Origin: Paenibacillus sp. BIC5C1
GTDB lineage: Bacteria; Bacillota; Bacilli; Paenibacillales; Paenibacillaceae
Direction: 5' to 3'
NCBI RefSeq assembly: GCF_032399705.1
Contig: NZ_CP135922.1
Span: 6,510,001-6,574,000, forward strand
Length of the DNA: 64,000 nucleotides
Positions 1 through 9,582 of this stretch are shown here, piece after piece (position 1 is the stretch's first letter; every line of letters begins with the position of its first letter). Under the pieces are notes generated by a model. It was not told the origin of the DNA. It made no database searches and worked only from the letters and a program-made list of their open reading frames with translations. A program made the position numbers and the translations under genes.

Positions 1-85
1 GACACCTCTAATGATAGAAGCGAGCGCCTTTTCTTCCCATGCTCATTTCCGTTAAATGGATGTTCAAAACCGAGTTCCGTCCGAC

Positions 86-121
86 AAAAAAAGACCCTGC
101 TGCCGATGAAGGCAAACAGGG
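86..121 (-). terminator. Rho-independent terminator of the AraC-type regulator
   Basis: On the minus strand the arms CCCTG..GCC and GGC..CAGGG form a stem around a short loop and are followed by a run of seven T. It lies just after the response-regulator stop codon. The bases to its left show nothing I can assign. Confidence 0.75.
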
Positions 122-189
122 CGAGGTATGTAGATGAGGTACAAGTGAAATATGCCAGTGAGATATGTTCATGCGACAGTAAAGCTGTT

Positions 190-1737
190 CTAGGGCACTT
201 TCTTGTACTCGGAAGGGGAGAAACCCGTGTATTTTTTGAACATTTTGCTAAAATACGGCCAATTGGAGCCAAAACCCGTCTGTTCGGCAAGCCAGGATAC
301 GGTACAGTTTCCGTCCTGCTCCAGCAGCTCCAATGCTCTTTGGATGCGGTAACTTAACACATAATTGGTGAATTTCTCACCTGTTTCTTTTTTGAACATT
401 TTACCAATGTAGTCCGGGTTCATATATATTTCTCCGGCGATGGACTGGAGCGTCAGTGTTTCGTCCCTGTAGCGCTTCTCTACGATCTGCTTCACACTGC
501 CCACCATCTGTGATTGTCTGGAGCGGTGTTGTTCGTAGCGACGCAGCGTAATTTCCTTGGCAACGGCAAGCAGAAACTGTTGAAAGGAATACAACGTGCT
601 GGATTCAATCATACCTGGCAACTGGTCCATATACCTTTTCATCTCGGTAGAGCCGCTGAGCCGAATCATTTCCATAAATATTTGAATAAGATAGGACTTC
701 GTTTGAGATATATCGTATCGCAAGTCAGCGAGCAGCTGAAACACTCTGTTCAACTCTGTTCCGGCTTCCTGCCAGTGTCCAGCCTTGATCGCCGTAGCCA
801 TCCGCTCTGGATCATATTCGAATTCAGGAAGAGTCCGCTCGCCTGGCGAGTAGACATCCCGCTCCATAATAAGACTGCCTTCACCGAGGTAAAAGCGGTA
901 ATTGAGATAGACTAGCGTCTGCATGTACAATTGCCGTGCCTGTGGAAGATCTCCTGGTTCGCTAAGAGCAATGGTGAGATCATCATGATAGTATCGGGTA
1001 AATGTGGCGCGGATCTCATCAATATTATGGAACAACTGCGGTTCAGACAACTTGTCCTCCATCATCAGTAACACATGACCTCCAACCGTGGTACTTAAGA
1101 TCGAATTATGAAAGATATCCTCGGCGATGTTCTTGACCGCGAACAAGTGCAAATACTCATGATCTCCCTCAATCTCTACCAACAGCAACCGCACACGCTG
1201 ATCCTGAAATTGTACATCGAACAGCTCCCCGAAATACTTCCATTCCTTGACCCCGTAAGTTCTGTTAGTGACCAGCTCCTTAAGAAAATACTCCTTGGCA
1301 TGCGGTAACACACGCTCCAGATTATATTGTATCGACTGTACAAAACGCTCCTGATCCGTCCACTCCCGCTTCTCACTAACCAGTTCACCAATGGCCTGTA
1401 CGAGATGCTCCTCACTGCAGGGCTTGAGCAGATAATGCTTCACGCCATACTGCATCGCTGTCTTCGCATATTCGAATTCCGTGAACCCTGTGAGCAGGAT
1501 AAACGAGACATCTGGATACTTCTCCGCCACAGCTTCAACCAGCTGTAACCCATCCATTCCCGGCATGCGAATGTCCGAAATGATAATATCTGGACGCTGC
1601 TGTTCTATAAAAGATAACGCTTCCAATCCATCCTGCGCAATGCCGATCAGCTCTGTCCCCAATTGGGACCAGTTCACGACACTGGAGATCCCATCTGAGA
1701 TGATAAATTCATCATCGACCAGCAATATTTTGTACAT
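190..1737 (-). CDS. AraC-type response regulator (YesN-like)
   Basis: Two-component response regulator of 515 aa that should bind DNA when phosphorylated by a membrane histidine kinase; Paenibacillus has many such YesM/YesN-type pairs, often for sugar uptake. Residues 1-120 are a receiver domain with acidic pair Asp9-Asp10, phosphoacceptor Asp55 (SDIRMPG), Thr83 and Lys105 (LLKP). The middle has no clear motif. The last 100 residues form a double helix-turn-helix AraC domain ending GFSPSEYKK. The start at MYKILLVDDE follows a GGAGGAGGGGG ribosome-binding site; an upstream in-frame start lacks one. No histidine kinase lies beside it here: the upstream gene is a methyltransferase and the downstream side is cut by the window edge. 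The family is clear, the regulon unknown. Confidence 0.9.
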   Translation of the reverse strand: MYKILLVDDEFIISDGISSVVNWSQLGTELIGIAQDGLEALSFIEQQRPDIIISDIRMPGMDGLQLVEAVAEKYPDVSFILLTGFTEFEYAKTAMQYGVKHYLLKPCSEEHLVQAIGELVSEKREWTDQERFVQSIQYNLERVLPHAKEYFLKELVTNRTYGVKEWKYFGELFDVQFQDQRVRLLLVEIEGDHEYLHLFAVKNIAEDIFHNSILSTTVGGHVLLMMEDKLSEPQLFHNIDEIRATFTRYYHDDLTIALSEPGDLPQARQLYMQTLVYLNYRFYLGEGSLIMERDVYSPGERTLPEFEYDPERMATAIKAGHWQEAGTELNRVFQLLADLRYDISQTKSYLIQIFMEMIRLSGSTEMKRYMDQLPGMIESSTLYSFQQFLLAVAKEITLRRYEQHRSRQSQMVGSVKQIVEKRYRDETLTLQSIAGEIYMNPDYIGKMFKKETGEKFTNYVLSYRIQRALELLEQDGNCTVSWLAEQTGFGSNWPYFSKMFKKYTGFSPSEYKKVP

Positions 1738-1917
1738 CGTCCCCCTCCTCCTGCCTTTAACCATATCCATTCTATTATATGAGCATTATGCACAAATGGA
1801 GGGCAGAACGTTGAATGACATGGGATTGAACTATAACAAGTCGGATTTCTGAACATGTGTATCACATGCGAAGTTATTGGCTACCGAATCATGGTCTATG
1901 TTGTTCTTGGTTCAAAC

Positions 1918-1955
1918 CAAACAACCCCACCCTGCTACAGGGTGAAGTTTGTTTG
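1918..1955 (-). terminator. Hairpin after the methyltransferase gene
   Basis: Inverted repeat CAAACAA..CACCCTG / CAGGGTG..TTGTTTG closing on a three-base loop, 50 bases beyond the methyltransferase stop. The T-rich tail is part of the stem, so efficiency as a terminator is uncertain. Confidence 0.5.
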
Positions 1956-2005
1956 CTGCTATGCAATTGCGGGCTATCTAGGTGACCCTATCTGCCCAGA
2001 TCGAT

Positions 2006-2920
2006 TTATTTTTTTACCGCGTGAATAAAATGTATCGTTTCAAATGCCATCAGATGATCGGTTCGATCCTGGAAAAACTGTTCCTGAATCGCCTCCGGAT
2101 TCAGATGCTCATAAATTAGCAACCCTGCTTCATCAAGCAAGGCTTCCATCTCCGCATAGGCGTACCCGGATTTCATCGGCTCACCGCCAGCCGCAGCCAT
2201 CTGGACCATATGGTCCACGCGATTATATATGCCCTTCGTTTCAAAAAGATGCTCGTCAGCGTAGTCAAAAACAATTGAACTGCCGGACGGTAGGTTCGTA
2301 AACAACACTCGCAACAGCCGGGACAGGTCTTCTTTGGTCCAGTAAAAAGAGACGCCAAGTAGACTCAAAAAGGACTTCTCCCCACTTAACTCTTCGTCCA
2401 ATAACGTTGGAAGAGAATCCTTATTGGTTAAATCCATGGCCACAAAGCGCAGATTCAATGGAACAGGCTGTTTTAAGGATGCCAGCCGACTGAGCTTGAA
2501 TTGCTGTGTTGGCGGGGCGTCCACCTCAATAATCCTCAGGCAATTCTTTAATTCCATATGCCGCAGCGCAAACGTATCGAGACCGGCTCCAAGAATCTGA
2601 TATTGTGTGCTTCCCAGTGCCAGTTCATGAAGCAGCACCCTTTCACAATATGCAGCACGGGCCAAGGGGGTTGGAGCAAGCTGGGTCTGTACAATCCACC
2701 TCAGTATTTTATCCGGGTCGTCCTTGATCAGATGAGCCATGTCAGGGTTGAAAAAATGGATACCTTGAATCATATTCTCACGGATATCCGCAAACTCTTG
2801 AGGCGTGATAAGCTCTTTGGCTATATAATCATCGAAAATAAGAGGTGTATCGTATTGGCAGTGATAGGCTCGGCCAAAAGCCGAAATCAAGGATGTGATG
2901 CTGGACTCATTTTGCTTCAT
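2006..2920 (-). CDS. Class I SAM-dependent methyltransferase (LCM/TIGR00027-like)
   Basis: 304-aa cytosolic methyltransferase of the leucine-carboxyl-methyltransferase-like group, often annotated as putative polyketide O-methyltransferase. The hallmark is the SAM-binding segment QYQILGAGLDTFALR (around residues 105-120), preceded by the typical R..YCERVLLHEL helix and followed by the acidic strand RIIEVDAP. The start ATG has a GGGAGGATGAAAT ribosome-binding site. It stands alone between a response regulator and an MFS exporter. The neighbouring exporter could hint at small-molecule modification and export, but no biosynthetic genes are nearby, so the substrate cannot be named. Confidence 0.85.
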   Translation of the reverse strand: MKQNESSITSLISAFGRAYHCQYDTPLIFDDYIAKELITPQEFADIRENMIQGIHFFNPDMAHLIKDDPDKILRWIVQTQLAPTPLARAAYCERVLLHELALGSTQYQILGAGLDTFALRHMELKNCLRIIEVDAPPTQQFKLSRLASLKQPVPLNLRFVAMDLTNKDSLPTLLDEELSGEKSFLSLLGVSFYWTKEDLSRLLRVLFTNLPSGSSIVFDYADEHLFETKGIYNRVDHMVQMAAAGGEPMKSGYAYAEMEALLDEAGLLIYEHLNPEAIQEQFFQDRTDHLMAFETIHFIHAVKK

Positions 2921-3130
2921 ATTTCATCCTCCCGTACAAACAAAAATAAGATTCCCCCTGGCCAGGAGAACCTTAGTATATACGGAATATTTTAATATGT
3001 AAATTATAGCATAAAAAGATTTTTTTGTCAATCTAAATTCGCAGGATGCTCCGACAGATTTAAGTGGCTTTCTTTGCCCATCCACTCCAATCTGTCCCCT
3101 GCCTCCCTCACACCACTCAGCTCGCAAAGG

Positions 3131-4357
3131 CTAAGCGTCCAATCCGTACTCCTTCACTTCACGGTTGCGGTTCAGCACTGCATGCAGTACAAAACCAAGC
3201 ACCGCAATAACCGCCGTGCCAGTTGCCAGCCACGCTACAGGGATCAATCCCTGTTTGTCGTACATGACCCCCATTGCATACGGTCCGATAACCCTTCCGA
3301 CCGCACCAATCCCACCGGATATCCCGATGTAGAAGGGTGCCGATCTTCCTGCGTTCTCTGAGATGAATGCCGGGGTAGCAGGTGAGATCAGCATTTCCCC
3401 AAAGGTAGCCAGTACCATCGCAAGCACCATCCCCGGATAGCTATACATGGTGATCATGACGATGTAAGCCATGCCATAGAACACGGCACTTGCAGTCATC
3501 TGAGCAGTCGATGTACGGGCCATCGTGCGCTTAACCCAGCTGGTAAAAGGTTGTCCTACAAAGATCAGCACCCCATTCAGGGTCCAGAGCAGACCGTACA
3601 TTCTTTTCTCCATACCTTCGGAAATAATATACGGAGACACACCCGTATTCCATATGGAATTACCGAACAGCAGGAACAGCACACCCAGGCTCATAAACAG
3701 ATATAATCTGGTGTTGCCCAGCAGCGCCCAGACGCCCGGCCCATCGGGAACCGTTTTGCGCTTGGTCAGATGTACTTCGCCCTGATCCGGTTCTGCCCGC
3801 GACAGATAATACCAGAAGAAAATCGCAAAGCCGGCGGAGGTCACCCCGTTCAGTACAAAGCTGAGGTGATAGGAAAAGTCAGCCAAAAAACCACTGAGCG
3901 CTGTACCAATTGCCACACCGATATTGTTGGCGACATAGATCACATTGAACAATTCCCCGCGTCGCTCCGCAAACCGGAAGCCAATAAAGGCTTGAATCGC
4001 TGGTAACGACAATGAACTGAACAAGCCAATCCAGCCCATGGCACATATAAATACAACCCAATACGCGCTAATCCACGGCAGAGCAAACAGCCCGACCGCA
4101 TTTAACGCCAGCGATCCGATGATCAGCTTCTTGACGCCCACCCGGTGGTACAATGCACCGCCGAGCAGTTGCCCGAAGATACCTCCCAACGACTGGATCA
4201 GAATGACAAACCCCGCGTTCGCCATCGTGCGTCCAAGCTCGTCAAATACATACATCGTGGTCAGCGGCCACATCAAGGCACTACCTGTCGCATTGACCAA
4301 ACTTGCCAGCAAAAATATTTTCACTTCTTTTGGATACGTATCCAGCCATCTCATCAT
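3131..4357 (-). CDS. MFS transporter, drug-efflux type
   Basis: Major facilitator superfamily transporter of 408 aa with about 12 hydrophobic segments, proton-coupled and probably an exporter. The start at MMRWLDTYPKEV follows AAGGAG ten bases upstream; the longer frame upstream lacks such a site and would add an unusual hydrophilic leader. The first-half loop RFAERRGELFNV matches the conserved basic loop between helices of DHA1-type transporters, and the first membrane segment begins at residue 12. It is on the same strand as the methyltransferase, 210 bases upstream of it, and may be transcribed separately. The substrate cannot be read from sequence. Confidence 0.85.
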   Translation of the reverse strand: MMRWLDTYPKEVKIFLLASLVNATGSALMWPLTTMYVFDELGRTMANAGFVILIQSLGGIFGQLLGGALYHRVGVKKLIIGSLALNAVGLFALPWISAYWVVFICAMGWIGLFSSLSLPAIQAFIGFRFAERRGELFNVIYVANNIGVAIGTALSGFLADFSYHLSFVLNGVTSAGFAIFFWYYLSRAEPDQGEVHLTKRKTVPDGPGVWALLGNTRLYLFMSLGVLFLLFGNSIWNTGVSPYIISEGMEKRMYGLLWTLNGVLIFVGQPFTSWVKRTMARTSTAQMTASAVFYGMAYIVMITMYSYPGMVLAMVLATFGEMLISPATPAFISENAGRSAPFYIGISGGIGAVGRVIGPYAMGVMYDKQGLIPVAWLATGTAVIAVLGFVLHAVLNRNREVKEYGLDA

Positions 4358-4548
4358 GTTGTTTATTCTCCTTAGTACCTTCAAAAAGCATATTGCCATA
4401 AAAAATAGACCCTTGCCCTGACGGCATATAGCCAGAGCGAAGGCCACTTGAATTTAGAAATTTGAATTCTGAATCTTGCTCTTTATCATTCTGCTTACGA
4501 TCTATCCATTGTTCATCTTACCTTAAAAGATCCGATCTGCAAGCACAT

Positions 4549-6612
4549 TCATTGACGCTTCACTTCGACAGTGGCCGAGAAGAATGTTGCTCCGTTCCCC
4601 ATGTCAGACAGACGATTGGACGTGAGCGAGTTCGCCCGCTGTTTCTTGCCATTACCATCCCACCATAAGCCTTGACTGATCACCGTTCCTGGCAGCATGG
4701 ATTCACTCACCTTGGCAGTTAGTTCAATCCGGCCACGGTCGTTCCATACGACCACCGCATCCCCGTCTTCCACCTGTCTGCGGGCGGCGTCCTCCGGGTG
4801 CATTTGCAACAATGGCATCTTCTCCAAACGTTGATGTTTGGCCGAATTGGCAAAGGTGGAATTCAGGAAATTATGATTTGGCGGCGACAAAAACATCAGC
4901 GGATAAACATCAGCAGGTCCAGCCGGTTTTTCCCCGTCATACCCCTCAACGAGAGCACTGTACGTAGGCAGCGGCGGTAATCCCTTCTGTGCCATCGTTT
5001 CCGAATACAGTTCAATTTTCCCCGAAGGCGTAGGCAGCTGATCCAAATAGGAGTCATGTGCAGACATATCCAGCTTGACGAAGTGATGCTGCTTCAACCC
5101 CTCCAAGGTTACTCCGTTCATGTAGGGATTGCCCGTATCCTGAAGTGCTTCCTCGATCATCTGTTCCGGCGTCTCCCCGAAAATCTCCGGGTCATACCCC
5201 ATCGCCTGTCCAAGCAAAGAGAACAATTCAACATTACTCTTGCTCTCACCCAAAGGCGCAATGACTGGCTCTTGCAAATGAACATACTGATGCCAGTAGG
5301 ACGTATACAGATCGGTCGTTTCAAATGAAGACGTCGCAGGCAGCACAATATCCGCGTATTTCGCCGTATCCGTCATGAATAGGTCATGGACAACCGTGAA
5401 CAGATCCTCCCGTGCAAAACCTCGCTCCACCCGCTCGGTATCTGGTGCCACCACCAGTGGATTGCTGCAGTAGACCATCAATGCCCGGATCGGCTGCTCC
5501 GCTTCCAGCAATGCTTCGCCAATCCGGTTCATATTCACCACGCGCGGCTCCGGGTTCTGCCGCAGTTCCGGACGCTCGAGCGCATCGCTATTCGTGCTCG
5601 CGTAACTGTTGGTACGAATAGCACCACCGCCGCGCTTCAGCCACTGACCTGTAATGGCAGGCAGACAGGCTACGCTGCGTACGTTCATTCCACCGTTGTC
5701 GTGATGCTGGAGGCCATTGCCAATATGAATATGGGCTGCCTGTGCGTTGCCATACAGCTCAGCGAGCTTCACGATGTCCGCTTCCGGTACACCTGTAATA
5801 CGTGCAACACGCTCAGGGGTGTAGCTGCTGACATGATCACGCAGTGCCTCATGGCCGACGGTATATTTTTGCATAAAAGCCTCATCCGTCAGGCCCTGCT
5901 CGAACAGCACATGCATTAATCCGAGTGCCAGTGCGCTGTCTGTACCCGGGTAAAGTGGAATGAACCAGTCCCCCCATTGGGCGGTCCGATTGCGATGGAC
6001 ATCAATAACGACGATTTGGGCGCCCTTTTTGCGGGCTTTCTCAGCCAGAACAACCTGATGCATATTCGTGCTGACGATGTTGCCTCCCCACACCAGAATG
6101 ACATCCGCATGCTCCGTATCCTCGGGCAACGTTCCCCGGTTCGCACCCATCGTATATTTCCACCCGGTATTTCCCGCTGCATTACAGATGGTCTGTTCCA
6201 GCATGCTCGCACCTAGTGCATTAAAAAATCGACGGTCCATACCATCCACACCAAGAATGCCCATGTTTCCATAGAAGCTGTATGGCAGGATGCTCTCCGC
6301 TCCGTAGGTATCCGCCAGTGAACTGAATTTTGCTGTAATCTCGCCGATGGCGTCATCCCAACTGATTCGTTCGAACTGGCCTTCGCCCTTGGCTCCGATG
6401 CGTCGCATCGGATATTGCAGCCGCTCGCGGTGATACACCCGCTCCGTCATATTTCGGACTTTGTTACAGATGGCGCCTTTTGTAATCGGATGGTCCGGAT
6501 TGCCCGCTACCTTCACGATCTTACCGTTCTCCTTATGAAGCAGCAGGCCGCAAGTATCCGGACAATCGAGCGGGCAAACCGCCGGAAATACGCCATTCTC
6601 CTGATCGATCAT
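4549..6612 (-). CDS. Molybdopterin oxidoreductase (YoaE/YyaE-like, formate-dehydrogenase superfamily)
   Basis: 687-aa Mo/W-bis-MGD oxidoreductase of the DMSO-reductase superfamily. The N-terminus carries the [4Fe-4S] motif C-x3-C-x3-C-x26..27-C (VCPLDCPDTCG, then GAICNKV). The body has the molybdopterin segments CNAAGNTGWKYTMG and VYCSNPLVVAPDT and the C-terminal dinucleotide-binding domain (PPNHNFLNSTFAN). The length fits the B. subtilis YoaE/YyaE type. There is no Tat signal, so it should be cytosolic. The chosen ATG has GGAGG nine bases upstream; a TTG two codons earlier is too close. The formate/nitrite channel gene lies directly upstream on the same strand, which suggests formate as substrate, but this is inference: the family also includes enzymes of unknown substrate. 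Confidence 0.85.
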   Translation of the reverse strand: MIDQENGVFPAVCPLDCPDTCGLLLHKENGKIVKVAGNPDHPITKGAICNKVRNMTERVYHRERLQYPMRRIGAKGEGQFERISWDDAIGEITAKFSSLADTYGAESILPYSFYGNMGILGVDGMDRRFFNALGASMLEQTICNAAGNTGWKYTMGANRGTLPEDTEHADVILVWGGNIVSTNMHQVVLAEKARKKGAQIVVIDVHRNRTAQWGDWFIPLYPGTDSALALGLMHVLFEQGLTDEAFMQKYTVGHEALRDHVSSYTPERVARITGVPEADIVKLAELYGNAQAAHIHIGNGLQHHDNGGMNVRSVACLPAITGQWLKRGGGAIRTNSYASTNSDALERPELRQNPEPRVVNMNRIGEALLEAEQPIRALMVYCSNPLVVAPDTERVERGFAREDLFTVVHDLFMTDTAKYADIVLPATSSFETTDLYTSYWHQYVHLQEPVIAPLGESKSNVELFSLLGQAMGYDPEIFGETPEQMIEEALQDTGNPYMNGVTLEGLKQHHFVKLDMSAHDSYLDQLPTPSGKIELYSETMAQKGLPPLPTYSALVEGYDGEKPAGPADVYPLMFLSPPNHNFLNSTFANSAKHQRLEKMPLLQMHPEDAARRQVEDGDAVVVWNDRGRIELTAKVSESMLPGTVISQGLWWDGNGKKQRANSLTSNRLSDMGNGATFFSATVEVKRQ

Positions 6613-6835
6613 ATACAAGTTCCTCCCCCTTCAAAGCTATCCTCATATCATATCTTCTTCATGGTAATCGCGTAAAGAGAACAGTCTTTTTTCACCGCCA
6701 CAACCGCTCCAATTTTTTTCAAAAAAAACTTGTCTCCCCTTGATTCAATCTCAAAATTCAGGGGTAAATTAAAAATAAGGCATTAGGTTAGTGTTTCCCC
6801 ACTTCCTCCTCATGCCATATCATGGACCACTCCCG

Positions 6836-6886
6836 AAATTCGCCATGAACAGGTTTCGTTCCCCCGAACCTTGTCATGGCGAATTT
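6836..6886. repeat. Long inverted repeat, intergenic
   Basis: Arms of 13 identical bases (AAATTCGCCATGA and its complement) with a mostly paired inner stem around CCCC, between the oxidoreductase start and the formate-channel stop. Neither side has a real T-run, so it is not a standard terminator. It could be an operator, an mRNA processing site or part of the oxidoreductase leader. Confidence 0.5.
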
Positions 6887-6910
6887 ATTTTGCGTAGAAA
6901 TGTGTTTATC

Positions 6911-6989
6911 AAAAAAAGCGATTCCCTCTCTTGTGGTCAAAGCCAGCACAGGACAGCCGCCGCCATGACTTGAACGAGATTAGAATCGC
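6911..6989 (-). terminator. Extended terminator hairpin after the formate/nitrite channel gene
   Basis: Minus-strand closing stem GCGATTC/GAATCGC followed by seven T. Inside are further complementary pieces (GTTCAAG with CTTTGAC), giving an unusually long, segmented hairpin with a GC-rich apex. It should end the channel transcript 100 bases past its stop, or attenuate read-through into the oxidoreductase gene. The rest of this ~480-base gap holds only the inverted repeat at 6836-6886 and no gene. Confidence 0.6.
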
Positions 6990-7091
6990 CAGTTCTGTTA
7001 CTATTTTGTTTAACTTCTCTGTCTAACTTCGCACTCGTCTTTGCAGCTTACCGGGGTTGTAACGCTAACTCGGTTACTCGACAAAATGCCG

Positions 7092-7946
7092 CTACGCCTG
7101 CTTGCTCCACATCGGTCTGTCTTCCGTCTCCACAGGCTGGGCCACCGCCATGGCCACCTCAGGCTTCACTTCCGGCTCATGCTTGCGCAGGTACACCATC
7201 CAGTAGGCAGCCGCCACAAACAGCGCTCCTCCCGTCAGGTTGCCAAGCCATACCGGAATGAAATTCATGATGTATTGCCCCCACGAATAATGTCCTTCGA
7301 AGATCGCAGCAGGAATCAGGAACATGTTGGCGACAACGTGCTGGAATCCAATAGCCACAAAGGCCATCGTTGGGAACCAGATGCCCAGTACCTTGCCACT
7401 CATCGTATCCGATGCATAGGACAGCCATACTGCGAGAGCTACCAGCCAGTTACACCCGATCCCGGATATAAAAGCCTGAAGGAAGCTGTCGTCCAGCTTG
7501 TGTCCAGCCATATCGACGACTTTGGCCAAATAGGCACCCTCTGCCGTCAGACCAAGAACATGACCAAACGCATAGGCCACAAAAAGCGCCCCAAGGAAAT
7601 TACCTATTGTTACTAAGATGAGATTCTTCAACATGCTGCCTGCGGACAGTTTGCGTGCAATCGTCGCAAGCGGGACGGCCATCATATTGCCTGTCAGCAG
7701 TTCCCCGCCGCCAATCAGCACCAATATTAAACCTACCGGGAACACTGCTGCACCAATCAGATTAACCATGCTGCCCCACTCGGCCGGAGCAGAAGCAATA
7801 ACCCGAATATCCAGCAGAAATCCGAGTGCAATAAAAGCACCTGCCAGAAAACTGAGTATCAATACGGAGGACACCGGATTTTGAGCTTTCTTCATCCCCG
7901 TATGCGCCGTATATTGTGCAACCTCAAGAGGTGTTTTTGCTGCCAT
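7092..7946 (-). CDS. Formate/nitrite transporter family channel (FNT)
   Basis: 284-aa integral membrane channel of the FNT family, which passes formate or nitrite as pentamers. It has six hydrophobic segments and the FNT signatures: the N-terminal PxE-type KTPLEVAQY segment, GGELLTGNMM in the membrane-embedded loop, and GIGCNWLVALAVWLS, whose central Asn and conserved hydrophobics line the pore. The start MAAKTPLEV has AAGGAGAGG eight to ten bases upstream; a GTG six codons earlier lies inside that ribosome-binding site. The oxidoreductase downstream makes formate plausible. A TTGTTA-N6-TCACAA palindrome upstream suggests anaerobic induction. Formate versus nitrite cannot be decided. Confidence 0.9.
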   Translation of the reverse strand: MAAKTPLEVAQYTAHTGMKKAQNPVSSVLILSFLAGAFIALGFLLDIRVIASAPAEWGSMVNLIGAAVFPVGLILVLIGGGELLTGNMMAVPLATIARKLSAGSMLKNLILVTIGNFLGALFVAYAFGHVLGLTAEGAYLAKVVDMAGHKLDDSFLQAFISGIGCNWLVALAVWLSYASDTMSGKVLGIWFPTMAFVAIGFQHVVANMFLIPAAIFEGHYSWGQYIMNFIPVWLGNLTGGALFVAAAYWMVYLRKHEPEVKPEVAMAVAQPVETEDRPMWSKQA

Positions 7947-8000
7947 AACGATCCTCTCCTTCACAGTTCATGAACATCATAATTCAACTTGTTTGGTTGA

Positions 8001-8051
8001 TAAGTTCATTGTATCGCGAAGGTTTCAAGAGGTTTGTTACTTTTATCACAA
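8001..8051 (-). promoter_or_regulatory. Formate-channel promoter with Fnr/CRP-type site at about -41.5
   Basis: A -10 hexamer TACAAT lies at 8008-8013 with no good -35 (CAAACC). The near-perfect palindrome TTGTTACTTTTATCACAA at 8034-8051 is centred about 41.5 bases upstream of the start point inferred from that -10. A weak -35 plus a dyad at -41.5 is the classical arrangement for activation by Fnr/CRP proteins; the half-site TCACA fits Fnr, and Rex sites share the core. Start site inferred, not mapped. Confidence 0.6.
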
Positions 8052-8110
8052 AGTCTGAAAACTACATTTTAATATTTCCGTAGTATCTTAATTGATGTGC
8101 ATAAAAAGCA

Positions 8111-8146
8111 AAAAAAGAACTACCGCATAATGAATGCGGCAGTTCT
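8111..8146 (-). terminator. Terminator of the NADH oxidase gene
   Basis: Minus-strand stem AGAACTGCCGCAT / ATGCGGTAGTTCT with one bulged mismatch and a following run of T. It sits directly after the NADH oxidase stop codon. Confidence 0.85.
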
Positions 8147-8163
8147 CAGATCTTTCGTTACGT

Positions 8164-9525
8164 TTATACCATCGCTGGTGTTTTTAATTCTACTGAAGGC
8201 AACGCCTGAAGACCAGCCGAGTTCAGGAAGTTCCACGGTTTGTTGTAGTGTGGCTGGAAGAAGAAGTCGATGAAGGCCAGCTCATCTACCGTCATGTTGT
8301 TCTGGATGCAGACAGAGATCGTATTGATCGACTGTGTCAGATCAGCCTGTGACATGACCTGCGCACCAACGATGCGGCGCGTAGCCTGTTCATAGATTAC
8401 TTTAAGCAGCAGCTTCTCTGCCGTTGGCATGAACTCTGGACGGTAAGCATCTTCAAGCGTTACAGCCTCAACCACCAGGCCCTCATCCGCAGCAGATGTT
8501 TCCGTCAGGCCTGTACCTGCTATATTTTGCTCATAAATTTTAATACCTGATGTGCCTTGTGTACCCATGTACGGTGTCGTAGGACGAACCAGGTTCCGCG
8601 CTACGAGTGTACCCATCCGCACGGCGTTGGTGGCCAGTGGAATGTACGCAGCCTTGCCGGTTGGGTTGTAATGAATTGCACAGCTGTCTCCAGCAGCGAA
8701 GACGTCTTTTTGGCTGGTTTGCATATATTTATCCACGATGATTGCGCCGTTCGGCAGCATATCCACTTGGCCTTTGAGCAGCTCGGTATTTGGACGGAAA
8801 CCAATGCACAGAATAACGAGGTCTGTATCGAACTCTCCTTTGGATGTAATGACCTTGTTCACTTTGCCATTCTCACCGGTAAATTTCTGTACAGTTTGGC
8901 CCAGTGCCAGCTTGATGCCGTGTCCAGTCAACGTCTCTTCAATGGCATCCGTGAACTCGGGGTCGAGATATTTGTTCAAAATCCGGTCCACACTATCGAT
9001 CAGCGTAACTTCCTTGCCGTTCATTTGGAAAGCCTCTACCAGCTCGATACCGATATATCCTGCTCCTACCACGGTAATGCGTTTGGCATGTTTGGCTTTC
9101 TCAATAATCGTGTTGGAATGGTTGTAGTTTTTGCAAAGTAAAATGTTATCCATCTCGATGCCTTCCAGTTTCGGTACGACAGGCCATGAACCCGTGGTCA
9201 CGATCAGCTTGTCGAAGGTATCTTCGAATTCTTCCCCAGTTTTCAAGTTTTTAGCCTGAAGTTTGTGACCCGCAGCATCTACTGACGTCACTTCATGAAG
9301 CATTTTGGTAACGACACCGAGCTCGGCCAGTTGGTTTGGCGAAGAATAGAACAGTCCGTCTGGATCTTTCACGACGCCACCTACATAAAGCGCAATGCCA
9401 CATGATAAGAAAGAGATGTTGTCATTGCGCTCATACACTGTAATGGTAGCATCCGGGTACAATTTGGCGGTGTTAACGATGGCTGCGGTTCCTGCGTGTG
9501 TACATCCGATAACTGCGATTTTCAT
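8164..9525 (-). CDS. NADH oxidase, CoA-disulfide reductase family (Nox-like)
   Basis: 453-aa FAD/NADH-dependent oxidase of the pyridine nucleotide-disulfide oxidoreductase family. Seen: N-terminal FAD fold MKIAVIGCTHAGTAA, redox-active Cys42 in SFLSCGIALY as in water-forming NADH oxidases, NADH fold VVGAGYIGIELVEA, FAD contact VFAAGDSCA and the C-terminal dimerisation domain. It should reoxidise NADH with oxygen, giving water through the Cys sulfenate, though CoA-disulfide or polysulfide reductase activity is possible in this family. The start follows AGGGGGAACC; the open frame runs 68 codons further upstream but there covers the promoter and operator sites. Three Fnr/Rex-type palindromes at the promoter suggest control by the NADH/NAD ratio or oxygen. 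Confidence 0.88.
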   Translation of the reverse strand: MKIAVIGCTHAGTAAIVNTAKLYPDATITVYERNDNISFLSCGIALYVGGVVKDPDGLFYSSPNQLAELGVVTKMLHEVTSVDAAGHKLQAKNLKTGEEFEDTFDKLIVTTGSWPVVPKLEGIEMDNILLCKNYNHSNTIIEKAKHAKRITVVGAGYIGIELVEAFQMNGKEVTLIDSVDRILNKYLDPEFTDAIEETLTGHGIKLALGQTVQKFTGENGKVNKVITSKGEFDTDLVILCIGFRPNTELLKGQVDMLPNGAIIVDKYMQTSQKDVFAAGDSCAIHYNPTGKAAYIPLATNAVRMGTLVARNLVRPTTPYMGTQGTSGIKIYEQNIAGTGLTETSAADEGLVVEAVTLEDAYRPEFMPTAEKLLLKVIYEQATRRIVGAQVMSQADLTQSINTISVCIQNNMTVDELAFIDFFFQPHYNKPWNFLNSAGLQALPSVELKTPAMV

Positions 9526-9582
9526 GATAAGGTTCCCCCTTGGAGTATATAATAAAAAAATTGAATATAACGTCATTGTGGT

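Noticed and set aside
6911..6989. ZTP or molybdenum-cofactor riboswitch near the oxidoreductase
   Set aside because: The conserved cores of those classes are not present; only a terminator-like structure is supported.
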